Shown here one piece after another: positions 35,882 to 46,900 of a stretch of DNA of 61,150 nucleotides. Both the position numbers and the translations under genes were made by a program. The number at the start of each line of letters is the position of its first letter. Position 1 is the stretch's first letter. The notes under the pieces are model-generated. The model was not told the origin of the DNA and searched no databases. It worked only from the letters and a program-made list of their open reading frames with translations. The stretch comes from Verrucomicrobiaceae bacterium (GTDB taxonomy: Bacteria > Verrucomicrobiota > Verrucomicrobiia > Verrucomicrobiales > DEV007), in NCBI GenBank assembly GCA_004211885.1, contig SHBV01000013.1, positions 1 through 61,150 of the forward strand, given 5' to 3'.

Positions 35882-38062
35882 GTGCAAGAAAATACTCTCA
35901 GCGGCACCATCGAACGTGTCACATTCCATAACGAAGAAAACGGTTACTGCGTTCTCAGAGTCAAGCCTAATAAAAAAGGCAAAATTGTGACTGTCGTAGG
36001 AAATTGTGCCGCACCCAATGCCGGAGAACAAATCGCTTCTAGAGGCCAGTGGATAAAAAATGAACAGTATGGAGACCAGTTCAAAGCAGAGGAAATTACT
36101 ACCTCTGAACCAGGAAATCTTGCTGGAATTGAACGTTACATTGGGAGTGGCCTGATAGATGGCATCGGACCAACTTATGCAAAGAAACTAGTAGATAAAT
36201 TTGGTCCAGAAGTCTTTAACATTATTGATAATAGATCCAAGCAATTAGAGGAAGTCGATGGGATCGGCCCTAAGCGGCGTAAAGAAATTAAGAGCTCATG
36301 GGAAAAACAGAAAGCTGTCCGACAGATTATGGTCTTTTTGCATCAACATGGAATCAGTACGGCTCGAGCCGTTCGAATATACAAGACCTACGGGGATGAA
36401 AGTATCCAACAATTACGCAGAAACCCATACCGCCTTTCGAATGACCTCCATGGAGTCGGTTTCAAGACTGCCGACTCAATCGCCGCCAAGTTAGGGGTAG
36501 AACCTGACGCAGAATCAAGAATTGAAGCCGGCATAGAATACGCGCTTAAAATTGCTACAGATAACGGCCATTGCGCATTACCCGAAAGTGAACTCATCGA
36601 ATCATCTTCTGATCTCTTGGGCGTCCAACAAAATCAAATTGAGTCTTGCCTGGAAAACCTTATCCATAAAAGAAAAGCCGAGAGGGACGATATCACGGGC
36701 ACTTCATTAATATTTCCACCAAAACTCCTCAAAGCAGAAAAGGAAGTTGCCAAAAGAATGATTGGTCTCATTTCAAAGGCCTCAAGTCATCCTGAGATTG
36801 CAACTGCAAAAGCAATTAATTGGTGTGAAAGTAAAATTGGATACTCATTAGCTGAAGGACAAAGAAAAGCAGTCGAAGAAGCACTAGTTCAACGATTACT
36901 GATAATCACCGGAGGTCCCGGAGTTGGTAAAACGACGATTCTAAAAAGCTTACTTCTTATATTATTGGCAAAAAAGGTTAAGGCAATACTATGCGCACCC
37001 ACTGGCCGCGCCGCAAAAAGAATGTCAGAAAGCACTGGGCTAGAAGCGTCAACAATACACAGATTGCTTGAGTTCCAAGGATCAAAAGGAAGTTTTGCTC
37101 ACGACGAAAATAACCCATTAAGTGGTGATCTTTTTATTGTAGACGAAGCATCGATGATTGATCTGCCTCTCATGGATGCTTTTCTTCGTTCCTTACCCGA
37201 AAATGCTCATCTGATCTTAGTAGGTGATGTGGATCAGCTCCCATCAGTTGGTCCGGGTAGCATCCTTTCAGATTTTATAAAATCTGAAAAAATACCTGTA
37301 GCCAGACTCACTGCAATTTTTAGGCAATCTTCTGAAAGTAGAATCATTGGAGCTGCTCATGAGATAAATGACGGTCATATTCCCATCGAATTAGCCGACA
37401 AATCTGCCGCGAATCGTAATTCTGATTTTTTCTTTGTTAAGTGCGAAGATCCTGAACAAACATCGGACCGTATTATTGAACTAGTACGCAATCAAATTCC
37501 CCACAGACTAGGATTCGATTCAATCGATGACATACAAGTCATTACTCCAATGCACCGGGGCAGTCTAGGCACTCAAAACCTTAATAGAAATCTGCAAGAT
37601 GCTATTAATCCGCCCACCGAATCAACTTTTGAAATTGAGCGTTTCGGTGCACTATACCGCACGGGGGACAAGGTCATACAAATAAGAAATAATTACGAAA
37701 AAGAAACTCTAAATGGTGACATTGGTAAAATAATTGAGATATCGACTGACCCTGGTATCGTCACAATACGTTTTAGTGGCAATCGAATCGTTTCTTATGA
37801 GCCTGGAGAGCTTGATGAAATAGCGCCTGCATTCGCTATCACGGTACATAAGTCACAGGGAAGTGAATTCCCATGTGTCGTCATACCGGTAAGCACTCAA
37901 CACTTTGTCCTACTCCAAAGAAATCTTCTCTACACAGCAATTACGAGAGGCAGCCAAACTGTCGTTCTTGTCGGCCAAAAAAAAGCCGCAGCCATGGCAA
38001 TAAAAAACATTGATACCCGTCAAAGGTACAGGGGCCTATTAGATCGATTAAAGAATAAATAG
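35882..38062 (+). CDS. recD2: RecD2-type 5'-3' DNA helicase
   Basis: A 726-residue SF1B helicase of the RecD2 class, which works without RecB and RecC in DNA repair and replication. The N-terminal OB-like part (SGTIERVTFHNEENGYCVLRV) and helix-hairpin-helix segments (GIGPTYAKKLVDKFG, GIGPKRRKEIKSSW) precede the motor: Walker A GGPGVGKTTI near 343, the Walker B-like DEASMID near 420, GDVDQLPSVGPG, and the C-terminal FAITVHKSQGSEF near 650. The start is GTG at 35882; AAGGAG at 35855-35860 is farther away than usual, so an alternative upstream start codon cannot be excluded. It ends two bases before the convergent NIPSNAP gene. Confidence 0.93.
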   Translation: MQENTLSGTIERVTFHNEENGYCVLRVKPNKKGKIVTVVGNCAAPNAGEQIASRGQWIKNEQYGDQFKAEEITTSEPGNLAGIERYIGSGLIDGIGPTYAKKLVDKFGPEVFNIIDNRSKQLEEVDGIGPKRRKEIKSSWEKQKAVRQIMVFLHQHGISTARAVRIYKTYGDESIQQLRRNPYRLSNDLHGVGFKTADSIAAKLGVEPDAESRIEAGIEYALKIATDNGHCALPESELIESSSDLLGVQQNQIESCLENLIHKRKAERDDITGTSLIFPPKLLKAEKEVAKRMIGLISKASSHPEIATAKAINWCESKIGYSLAEGQRKAVEEALVQRLLIITGGPGVGKTTILKSLLLILLAKKVKAILCAPTGRAAKRMSESTGLEASTIHRLLEFQGSKGSFAHDENNPLSGDLFIVDEASMIDLPLMDAFLRSLPENAHLILVGDVDQLPSVGPGSILSDFIKSEKIPVARLTAIFRQSSESRIIGAAHEINDGHIPIELADKSAANRNSDFFFVKCEDPEQTSDRIIELVRNQIPHRLGFDSIDDIQVITPMHRGSLGTQNLNRNLQDAINPPTESTFEIERFGALYRTGDKVIQIRNNYEKETLNGDIGKIIEISTDPGIVTIRFSGNRIVSYEPGELDEIAPAFAITVHKSQGSEFPCVVIPVSTQHFVLLQRNLLYTAITRGSQTVVLVGQKKAAAMAIKNIDTRQRYRGLLDRLKNK

Positions 38063-38064
38063 GT

Positions 38065-38820
38065 TTAGCGGATCTGTGAATAGACCGTCGGGACAAGGAA
38101 CGTTGAAATGATCTTGGAGACAGTATCTTTATACATTTCTTCGGATTTCATTTCTTCCCAGGCAGGAGATTTAATGAAAGAGCTCCAGGCTGATTTTTTC
38201 TGATCTTCATCATCGTATACAAGCATATATGTAAGATTGGGTAAATTTTCTCCGGACAATGCCCTACCAAAAAAGACCCCGTTCAGACCAACATCGGCAA
38301 AAATATCAAGTTCACCATCATTGAACATTTTCACCTTCATGTATGCCTTTAATTCATTATGACTCTCATAGGTCCGCAACTCAAAATACCGCTTCCCTCC
38401 TTTATCCTTTTGGGGACTGATTAACTCTGGAAAACCATCGAATGCAACAAATGTAGAAATGGAAATTCTACTGAATGAAGGATCAGATTTTGCGTAGCTC
38501 AAATAATCACGGGCCTGCTCAAGAAATCCCTCATTAGCAAGTGCTGAACTGGATTCCGCTATAGCATCAAGAGAAGAACATGACTTGAGGACATATCTCC
38601 AATTCTTGTCCCCTGATTTATCACCTCTTGCCTTAAATACACCAATTGATTTTAATTCAGTTGTAGCTAAGAGCGGAACTGCTGCTGCCATCATCTTATC
38701 AAAAGCCGCCGCTTTCTCAGGTGAATTCAGCTTATAAGTACGAAGCTCGTAATATTCTTTTGAAAATACAGTATAAGAAAAAGAAATGAATACGGTAAAA
38801 CTTAAAAGGAATCTAATCAT
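38065..38820 (-). CDS. Secreted NIPSNAP family protein, two-domain
   Basis: A 251-residue exported protein (signal peptide about 1-20, ending TVFSK) with two ferredoxin-like NIPSNAP domains. The first opens with KEYYELRTYKL and the second with GKRYFELRTYES, about 115 residues later, each followed by the characteristic helical and GVF-strand segment (LKSIGVFKARG and NGVFFGRAL). NIPSNAP proteins are dimeric alpha-beta barrels; bacterial secreted versions of Planctomycetes and Verrucomicrobia have no established function. The gene faces recD2 convergently. Confidence 0.85.
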   Translation of the reverse strand: MIRFLLSFTVFISFSYTVFSKEYYELRTYKLNSPEKAAAFDKMMAAAVPLLATTELKSIGVFKARGDKSGDKNWRYVLKSCSSLDAIAESSSALANEGFLEQARDYLSYAKSDPSFSRISISTFVAFDGFPELISPQKDKGGKRYFELRTYESHNELKAYMKVKMFNDGELDIFADVGLNGVFFGRALSGENLPNLTYMLVYDDEDQKKSAWSSFIKSPAWEEMKSEEMYKDTVSKIISTFLVPTVYSQIR

Positions 38821-38896
38821 ACAGCAAAATTATCAGGAATGAAATTTAATGTGAAGTCTGAAATAATGATAAATTAATTTCACAATTGCTCTAAAA

Positions 38897-39604
38897 TTAT
38901 AATTGGTGTGACTGAGGTTGCACTGTGATTTCACTAGTGACTAGGTGATTAGGAGCAAGAAGTGCACTCGCAACCACAGACGCAACGTGATCAACAGGTA
39001 TCATCTTTTCTGGAATCACTTTCATATCCAAGTCATCCCAAAAAGCAGTATTAACACCACCCATATAAAAAAATGAAAATTGTATTCCTTTGCTCCGATA
39101 CTCGAGGTCCAGTGACTTTAGTAAACCGATGGCTCCAAACTTACTCGCGCAGTACGCAGATGCTTTGGCCATTGGCACTTTTCCAAGTATTCCGGGAATG
39201 AAAAGAAACCGCCCACCCCCTTCTTTACTCATTTTTTCCAAAGTTTCTTTAGCAAGAAGAAAAGTAGCTCGCAAATTTGTGTTAGTGATTTTCACAAATT
39301 CTTGATCAGTAGTATCTTGTATTTTTTTTATTAGACCCATCCCTGCACAATGAATAACAGAATCCAATCCTCCAAGATCTGAAGAGCACTCACCGACAAG
39401 ATCCGACACAAAAACACTCGAAGTTAAATCCCCTGCCTTTGAACCCTTGACTCCTTGAAAATTATTTAATTTATCAATATCCCTACCAGTCACAAAAACA
39501 GAATGTCCTTTCTTTACTAAAATTTTGGCAATCTCCATACCAATGCCACTACTTGCTCCAGTAATTAAAACCTTTCTTGGATAATTATCGTTATAGTTAT
39601 TCAT
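38897..39604 (-). CDS. Short-chain dehydrogenase/reductase
   Basis: A 235-residue classical SDR: cofactor loop ITGASSGIGMEI near residue 14, CAGMG near 87, and the active-site Tyr-Lys pair in SAYCASKFGAIG near 151-162. The usual active-site Ser position before it is not obvious (FLFIPGILGKVP), so check whether Ser is replaced; if it is, activity may be reduced. It runs divergently from the SRPBCC gene with 36 bp between starts, so the two may share a control region. The substrate is unknown. Confidence 0.82.
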   Translation of the reverse strand: MNNYNDNYPRKVLITGASSGIGMEIAKILVKKGHSVFVTGRDIDKLNNFQGVKGSKAGDLTSSVFVSDLVGECSSDLGGLDSVIHCAGMGLIKKIQDTTDQEFVKITNTNLRATFLLAKETLEKMSKEGGGRFLFIPGILGKVPMAKASAYCASKFGAIGLLKSLDLEYRSKGIQFSFFYMGGVNTAFWDDLDMKVIPEKMIPVDHVASVVASALLAPNHLVTSEITVQPQSHQL

Positions 39605-39640
39605 ACTTCCCTATCTAACGACAAACTCCATCAAATAGAC

Positions 39641-40096
39641 TTGAAAATATATACATTTCGCCAATCTCAGGAAATTCCTATCACACTCGAAAAAGCATGG
39701 GAATTTTTCTCAAACCCAGAAAACCTCAATTCAATTACACCACCGGATCTTGAATTTCGTATCACTTCCGGGACGCCTGCCCCAATGCATGAGGGCCAGA
39801 TCATTACTTACAAAATAAGGATTGCCCCTATGATATGGCAGACATGGGTCACAGAAATCAAGGCCGTCACATTTCAGTCCCAGTTCATTGATGAACAAAG
39901 GAGCGGTCCATACAAGTTCTGGCACCATTGTCATAGATTTGAGTCAACTGAGAACGGGACATTAATAACAGATGAAGTAAATTATGCGTTGCCATTTTAT
40001 TTACTAGGGGACATAGCTCACGGTTTATTTGTAAAAAAGAAACTAAATAAAATCTTTCAATTTCGTAAAGAAATTCTCTCCAAAAAATTCGGCTAA
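39641..40096 (+). CDS. SRPBCC/START-like lipid- or ligand-binding protein
   Basis: A 151-residue protein with the SRPBCC core: ITLEKAWEFFSNPENLNSITPP, YKIRIAPMIWQTWVTEI, FIDEQRSGPYKFWHHCHRFE and TLITDEVNYALPF, ending in a basic amphipathic helix. This is the pattern of the CoxG/SRPBCC cell-division-inhibitor-like group, whose members bind small hydrophobic ligands. The likely start is TTG at 39641, since there is no ATG nearby. It is divergent from the SDR at 38897, with which it may form a pair. Confidence 0.82.
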   Translation: MKIYTFRQSQEIPITLEKAWEFFSNPENLNSITPPDLEFRITSGTPAPMHEGQIITYKIRIAPMIWQTWVTEIKAVTFQSQFIDEQRSGPYKFWHHCHRFESTENGTLITDEVNYALPFYLLGDIAHGLFVKKKLNKIFQFRKEILSKKFG

Positions 40097-40145
40097 ATTT
40101 TCTTTCATGGGAAAATGACTCTCTAAAGATTCTTTACTGAAATCT

Positions 40146-40913
40146 TTATTCAGAAGAATCCTCTAATTGTTGAAACTTATTTACTCTACCCCTAAGAGCC
40201 TTCATCTCTTCAGCCTTAGGATCATCTGGGTACTTCAGAAGGAAACTATCAATTAAACTTAATGCTACAACAAATTGAGCAAGCTCAACTTTACGCTCAA
40301 TCGAGACGACTAATGCTTCACTGCTATCATCAGCAATGAATTTAATATCATCGATAAATGCTTCGCCACTGCCTCCCTCAACAGCACCAGTGACAAAGCG
40401 AAAGAGTAATTTTACAGAGCGCACATTTTCTGGGATATCAAGATCCGGCACTACAATTTCATCCCACTCACCTATCTTGCTACTAAATTGCTTAAATCCA
40501 GTACCCTTAACCGCTTGTTGGTCCTCATCCCACCACTCAACAACATATTGTTGAATGTAACCACCTGTTCCAGGTTTAATTTGCTTCACAAAAAAGGAAA
40601 GCTCGTAGTTTAGTCCGCCAATTAGTTTCCCATCTATTGTTTTAATGATATGAGCTTCGCTGGGATTTTTCCCTTCATTTTGAAGATTAACATACGCACT
40701 ATGAGAACCGGTGCGCGCATCAGAACCTGACCTGATCGGAGGTTGGCCATTAGTAAAAGTCCACCCTTCCGCAACACCCTCCTGCCCTACCTCAAAGCTG
40801 AAATTACCAATTATAGAACGAACTTTGGGTTCAATTTTATTGATATTAGATTCTTCTGCTAAAGAAAGGTCCGCCAAAAAAATAAGAAGAAATAATATGT
40901 GTTGGGTTTTCAT
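40146..40913 (-). CDS. Secreted protein with a carbohydrate-binding-like domain and C-terminal helices
   Basis: A 255-residue exported protein (signal peptide about 1-19, ending SLAEE). Residues 35-195 form a CBM-like beta-sandwich with the phrases NFSFEVGQEGVAEGWTF, SDARTGSHSAYVNLQ, LNYELSFFVKQI and GEAFIDDIKFIA, similar to secreted modules named carbohydrate binding domain or DUF642-like. From about residue 200 to the end there is a helical TPR-like part (LAQFVVALSLIDSFLLKYPDD). The gene lies 26 bases downstream of the giant gene's stop (40940) on the same strand, so both may be co-transcribed and act together at the surface. Confidence 0.72.
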   Translation of the reverse strand: MKTQHILFLLIFLADLSLAEESNINKIEPKVRSIIGNFSFEVGQEGVAEGWTFTNGQPPIRSGSDARTGSHSAYVNLQNEGKNPSEAHIIKTIDGKLIGGLNYELSFFVKQIKPGTGGYIQQYVVEWWDEDQQAVKGTGFKQFSSKIGEWDEIVVPDLDIPENVRSVKLLFRFVTGAVEGGSGEAFIDDIKFIADDSSEALVVSIERKVELAQFVVALSLIDSFLLKYPDDPKAEEMKALRGRVNKFQQLEDSSE

Positions 40914-40939
40914 TTTTTATATCAATTCATAAATTTATT

Positions 40940-43900
40940 TTATTCAACAGACAGACGCATGAAGCGTTTCAGCACACCACCCACAATAACGTTATCTAAC
41001 TTTGCCTCGTATGTGCGAATAGTTTCATCCTCAGCAATCATTTCAACAGACACGCTCTCTTCTGCATCAGTCCATTCTATTAGATCATCTGACAACTGAA
41101 CTTTTATTTCAATACCATCAAGAAATTTGGTCACTGTATATGTAAGAAGCAGACCGCCTGCTTCTCTTGAAAGTTTAGGCATTGAGAATTCTGGGTCAGA
41201 TTTTGTAGGATCCAAGGCGAAGACAAATTCTAGTAAGTTGGATATTCCATCCTTGTCCGGATCATCATTCTTACTTGTCTGCCCTGTAAATTCCTGCCCG
41301 AAAGAAGACTCAACCCATTCTAAATAACTTCCTGAAGGAGCCACAATCGAAGCACTCCAGTTATCCTTCAAACCCCAGTCCAGCGGGGAAACTGAATCAT
41401 CAATTACAACTAATGAAGCCCCAGTCCCATCCGTTTCTGGATACCACTCATCCTCATATTCAAAATCAAGAATACCTGCGGAAATGGAGTCAATCTCCAA
41501 TCTCAATCTTTCACCACCATTGTCTAGCTTGCCTTCATATTCACCTAGGACATTTAGCTCGTCTCCGCGTTCAGAAGTGAAAGTTTCAATGTCACTAACT
41601 ACATAGGCTGATTGTCCTGGTTCAAGAAGAGAATCCGGAAATGCAAATCGCACACCTTCCTCAAACCTCACATCATTAAGGCGAAGAGTAACTTCTCCAA
41701 CGTTCTGTAATTTAATGTACTCACCTTCTGGTCCTGACACAGGATTATACATTATCTCAGTCACTCTCAGACCATCAATGATGAGGATCTCTTCAGCAAG
41801 ATCCGTGTCATTTGAATATCCGGGAGTAGGTAACACGAACGATGTTAATAATCTTTCACCCTCCACCGAACGACCAATTGAAACATCATCCTCAGCATTA
41901 ACAAAACCAATCCGATCAATTTCATTTCCTCCATCATCAAACAAACCAATTTGATCATGCAGTTTGGAAAGGCCGAAGTTTAAGTGAGGTGGCCCCTGAT
42001 CAGAATCACTATCAGCAATGAACTTAACATAACCCAGTGAATCTATAAAACTAAGATCACTGACCCTATATAGATCAGGGATATTATTAGGGTCATCAGT
42101 AATAGTCATCCCGCCAATGGAAACCGGGAAATTACTTGAATTATATATCTCTATAAAATCATTATCAAAAACCACGCCACTACTTGCCAACCATTCGTTA
42201 ATGACCAAATATTTTTGATCTCTGAGAGGCAAAGGACCGCCGTTCTTTGCTCCTGGAGTAGGTAAGGTCAAGGCAAATTGTTGATCTGGGCCGGTCCTTG
42301 AAATAGATCTTCCTCTTAACTGTGATCCGAACAGAACATTGTCTACTAATTTCCCACCATTCTCGATCGATTCGAAAAGATAAAGTGAATCACCGTCACG
42401 GTCCAAAGCAAATCCAGTATGAAGACCACTCGTACCATCAGGCTCATTGGCATAAATCACCAGAAACTCTCCGGGTGGAATTACTGTACCGGTAGGTATT
42501 TTCCAACCATCACTGATGTCCTCGCTCTCAGAAATCACCATTCCAGAAACAAAACGCGGAGAGTCACTATCATTCCAAAGCTCAATGTAATCAGGAAAAG
42601 TTTCCTCATGATTAAATACATCACCATTGTCAGCAAGGACCTCACTAATTAGAATCCTAGATAAGTTTGCATCAACAGTCCATGACAGTGAGCGGGTCGG
42701 TTCTATCTGCCAATTACCGGCCGAATCTTTACCTAAAACTTCCACATAATGTGTTCCATCTGAAAGCTCTGAGAGTTGAATAGGCTCAGAAACAGAAGCA
42801 GGATCTGACCATTCCTTACCATCGACTCTCCAACGATATTCGCTATTAAAGATCGACTCGCCTTCAATACCTGAAATGCCAGGAACATGGACACTTAGAG
42901 TAGCTTCTTTCTTTCTAGTCAGTGAAAGCGGTTCCCCAGTAATGATTGCTCCTGCAGAAACATCATAACCCATATCAGATCCATTAATTCCTTTGCCCGC
43001 CGCAGGCGAACCTCGACTAATGGAGAAATCACTATTGCTTTGATCAATAAACATCGGGTCGCCGGAAATGTTACCAGTGCCAAGCTCACGGAACTCTTCA
43101 GGGAGCAAATTCATGTCAGCTTCGATTCGAGGATCCTCTTCGCCGTCCTCAGAGGAGAACTGGTATGCAAAGAGGGTACCGTTATCATAAAAAATATTAC
43201 CCTTGATGGAAATAGAATCCCCAGGAACCACCTCTCCAACTGAAGGCTCATCAAAACTAATGGCTGCGATAACTGCATCCACTACCGTATTATTTTCAAA
43301 GACAGCATCACTTCCATTCTTGAGAAGAATAGCATGATCAACATCATAAAATAAATTACGTGCGACAGTCAGGTGAGCATCATTGTCCGCAGCAATCGCA
43401 TTCGCACTACTCGATCGGCCGGGATCATCTTTGTGAACATTGAAAAAATGATTGCCTTCAATATGAGCATCGAGCCCATCGAGATCCAGACAATCATCTG
43501 TGCTGCCTAAGAAAATATTATCAACCACATAAATGATCGACCCTGGTCTCCTTCCTCCCGAGAAATTAATAATGTCATTATAACCTGAAGAGGCTTGAAA
43601 AAGATTTTCTTTAAGGTTGAAATAACCCTCATCTCCAAGGCCCATTCCATTTATGACTTCTTGTCCGGAAGTCGAAGGGAAATCACAACGCACCACATCA
43701 ATCTGAGGGTTACTTAGTTCCAGTATAGTTTTGTCGGTTCCTGCCCATTCCACATGTTCAAGATAGACTCTAGATTCGGAAATACTGATGGACTGATCCC
43801 CGCTATCAGCACCGTCCTGAAGTATGTGTGTCATTCTGCTCTCTTCCTTGGTACTTTCAAAATAAATACCATCCCAACCACCATCTGATCCAGGCTCATT

Positions 43901-46900
43901 AGTAAATGCAATCGGCATTTTTTCATTACCTTCCGCCACTAACCTTCCCTTGACTGTCATCCTTTTTCCCTCAGCAAAATAAACAGTAACTCCCGGATCT
44001 ATCTGCAATGTAACATCGATAGGAATTTCCAAATCCTCATTAATCAGATAGGGGCCGCCTTCCAATGTCCAGATAGTATCCTTATCTATTGAAGAGACTC
44101 CTGTAATACTACCATCGTCATACCATATATTAACCTGACTCGAATCGATAATAGATCCATCAGCATCAAATGACTCAATCTTCACCTGGTTAATTCCAGG
44201 CACCATGAGAGGAACAGCACCAAGACCTAATAATTCTGCATTGAAACTAATGTCTCGGCTACTCGGACTTCTCTGATGAATTTCAACAGCAATTGTATTT
44301 GAACCACTTTTTAATGCTCCGGCCGGGACATTATAACTTTCAAATCCAGCATTTGGTACTGTGTCGGTTGCCAGAGCAGTGTATAAAGCACCAGGCTCGA
44401 GGTTCTGCCGCACAATCTCAACCCCATTAAGATAAACAGCCGCGCCATCATCATAGACGAGTCTAAGATTTAGGCTCGAAAAAGTAGTAACGTCAGTTAC
44501 TTCAAAGTCCTTTCTAAAATAAGTTGTTATGTGTTTATTCTCATCATCTTCTCCATAACTAACGACAGTATCCTCTCCACGATCACCGTATCCAAATTCC
44601 CCCTCTCCCACTGCCCACGAAGAATCATCAAAATCTTGCTCGCGCCATAAAACCCCTTGATCTGAGCCATCATCAAGATAGGACCATTCTGAACCTGCAG
44701 AGAATATAACTTCAGATTCTGCCTGGTCCCCGTCCCAAGTTCCGTTCCTAATATTCAAAGGGACAGACATATCGTTAACTTTAATTTCAGCAATTTTTGA
44801 AGGATCGAAAGAACCTCCTAGACCAGTGATACCAGCTTCTTCGGTTCTAGAAAAACCATCAGAACTTGGAAGACTACTACTGACCGTGAATTCATTTGGG
44901 ATCTGATTAATTATATAAGCACGACGCTCATCCATGAAACTTATGACGTCATCAGACACATCAGAATCAGAGGGAAGCCAATCCAATGAATCGGAAACAA
45001 GTGCATCAAACCTACTCTTTTCAAATACAGTATTAAGAAGATCCTTCAGATCAGAATAGTATTGACGCAAAATTACTGGATCATTAAAGAAAGCATTGAG
45101 TTGCGGCATTGTTTGACCAGCAAAATTAGTGGTCGCCGGAAATATTGAATCATCTGCATCCGTATCGGTATCTCCTAGACCAAAGATTGTATCAAAGTCA
45201 TGCGGCACGAGTTTAATGCGAGAATCTTTTACTCCTTTGTAGAGCTTATAATCATCGTCAGTGCCATTAGATAAATTTGTTTCACGGCTCAGGATAATAG
45301 TCATGAAGGCAAACCAGCGTGACCATTGTTTAACGTCCACCTCTGCCGAAATACGCTCAAGATACCCAGAATCAGATGCGCTGTTCATCGTAATCATAAA
45401 CTGGTGTAAGTCTTCCCAGTCATCGATTGACTCGTTGGAACTTTTGGACCATCCATCCCTAATATAAGCTCCTTTGTCAGCTAATCCGTCGTCAGTTGAT
45501 CGGATATCCCATTTCACATCAGGGCGACCCTTCGAATACAAATTACCCGCCGAATCTAGAGGATAATGAATGTCGGCCCAGTCTCCATCTATAGCCTCTA
45601 TATGCAGATAGGATCCATAGCGCCGGTTATTGTCATTATCATTTGCACGATTGACACCATTATAACGGAGCTGAACAGGTTTTGCATCAGCAGCTTCAAT
45701 CCCAGAAAGACTTGCTAATCTGGAACCAAGAAATTGAAGGTAAATGAATTGGCTATTGAGGTTTATTTTAGTTACGCCATTCCATGGATTATCGCGTGGT
45801 ATATTTAAACGGTTATTGCGTGGATTTCTGGTTCGACTACCAGCTCCCCGAACCCTTAATCCGCACTGATATCTAATATCATAGTCCTGACCCTGTTTAG
45901 CAATTAACGTTAAATTTTTCTGAGCATCACTACCGCTATTAAAATTCCGGAATCTAAAGTCCCGTTCCTCCCTCACTGTCATAACGAGCCTGTAAATGGG
46001 CTGATTACCATCATAGGACTCATCATCAAACTGAAATAAGGCGTTCGCTTGTTGCTGTCCCTCTTCTCCACTAGATTCGGGCCAATTACGTTCAGATTTA
46101 CCATCATAAGATTTTATATAAAACTCAATGATAGTCCCGTCATCCTGAGCAGGAACTTGAGCAGTAAAAGTATCATCCCCAGATTCTTCATCACCATTCT
46201 TACCATCATCATTCATCTCTACTTGAAGGAACTCATCAGGATCAAGAGCAGATATTCGCCAATTTAATATGGCTCTAATATTTTCACTTTCATTATCTTT
46301 AATGTTAGCACTGATTGTCACTGTGTCCTCGCTCCGAGGAATGGGAGGAGAATGTTTCACATTAAGAATCAGAGGCGCAGCGTCAGTAGAAAAAACTGAA
46401 TTTTGTTTTCCGGGAGTAGGTGATTGGCTAGGTGACCAGTTCTGTCCATGCTTATTGGAAATATCTAGATTAATCAGTTCTAAAGATTCTCCTCCACCAT
46501 CTGCTCCACTGGTCCACTTCCAACCACTTTCACCATTAAGAACTTGATCGTCATCTTCAGCACGACGAGATGCCCAGTCTCCCTGATCAGAATAGGTAAC
46601 ATCGTCAACTTCCTCACCCAAAGCATCTTTGATCCGAATTCTCTCACCCCTATCACTCAACTGACCGGACCATGGGCCAATTACTTTAACTTCTTGATCC
46701 CAGGTATCGGAAAAAATCTGCGGATCAGCGGCTACTACCAAATACTCTCCAGGTAAAATATTAATCGCAGGAAATTCATAGCCGACCCCGTTACTAATTC
46801 GCCAACCCTGAAGAGGAACAGGACCAGAGCCTATATTGTGAATTTCAATATATTCCTCGGCTGGGTTACCTGAGGCCGGATGATACATTATTTCCGTGAT

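Noticed and set aside
38897..40096. Biosynthetic gene cluster with SDR and polyketide-cyclase-like protein
   Set aside because: No synthase, ligase or terpene cyclase is near; the SRPBCC fold here looks like a general binding protein.
40125..40147. AAAGATT/AATCTTT inverted repeat between convergent genes as a terminator
   Set aside because: The stem is AT-only apart from one pair, and it overlaps the stop codon of the minus-strand gene; too weak to call.
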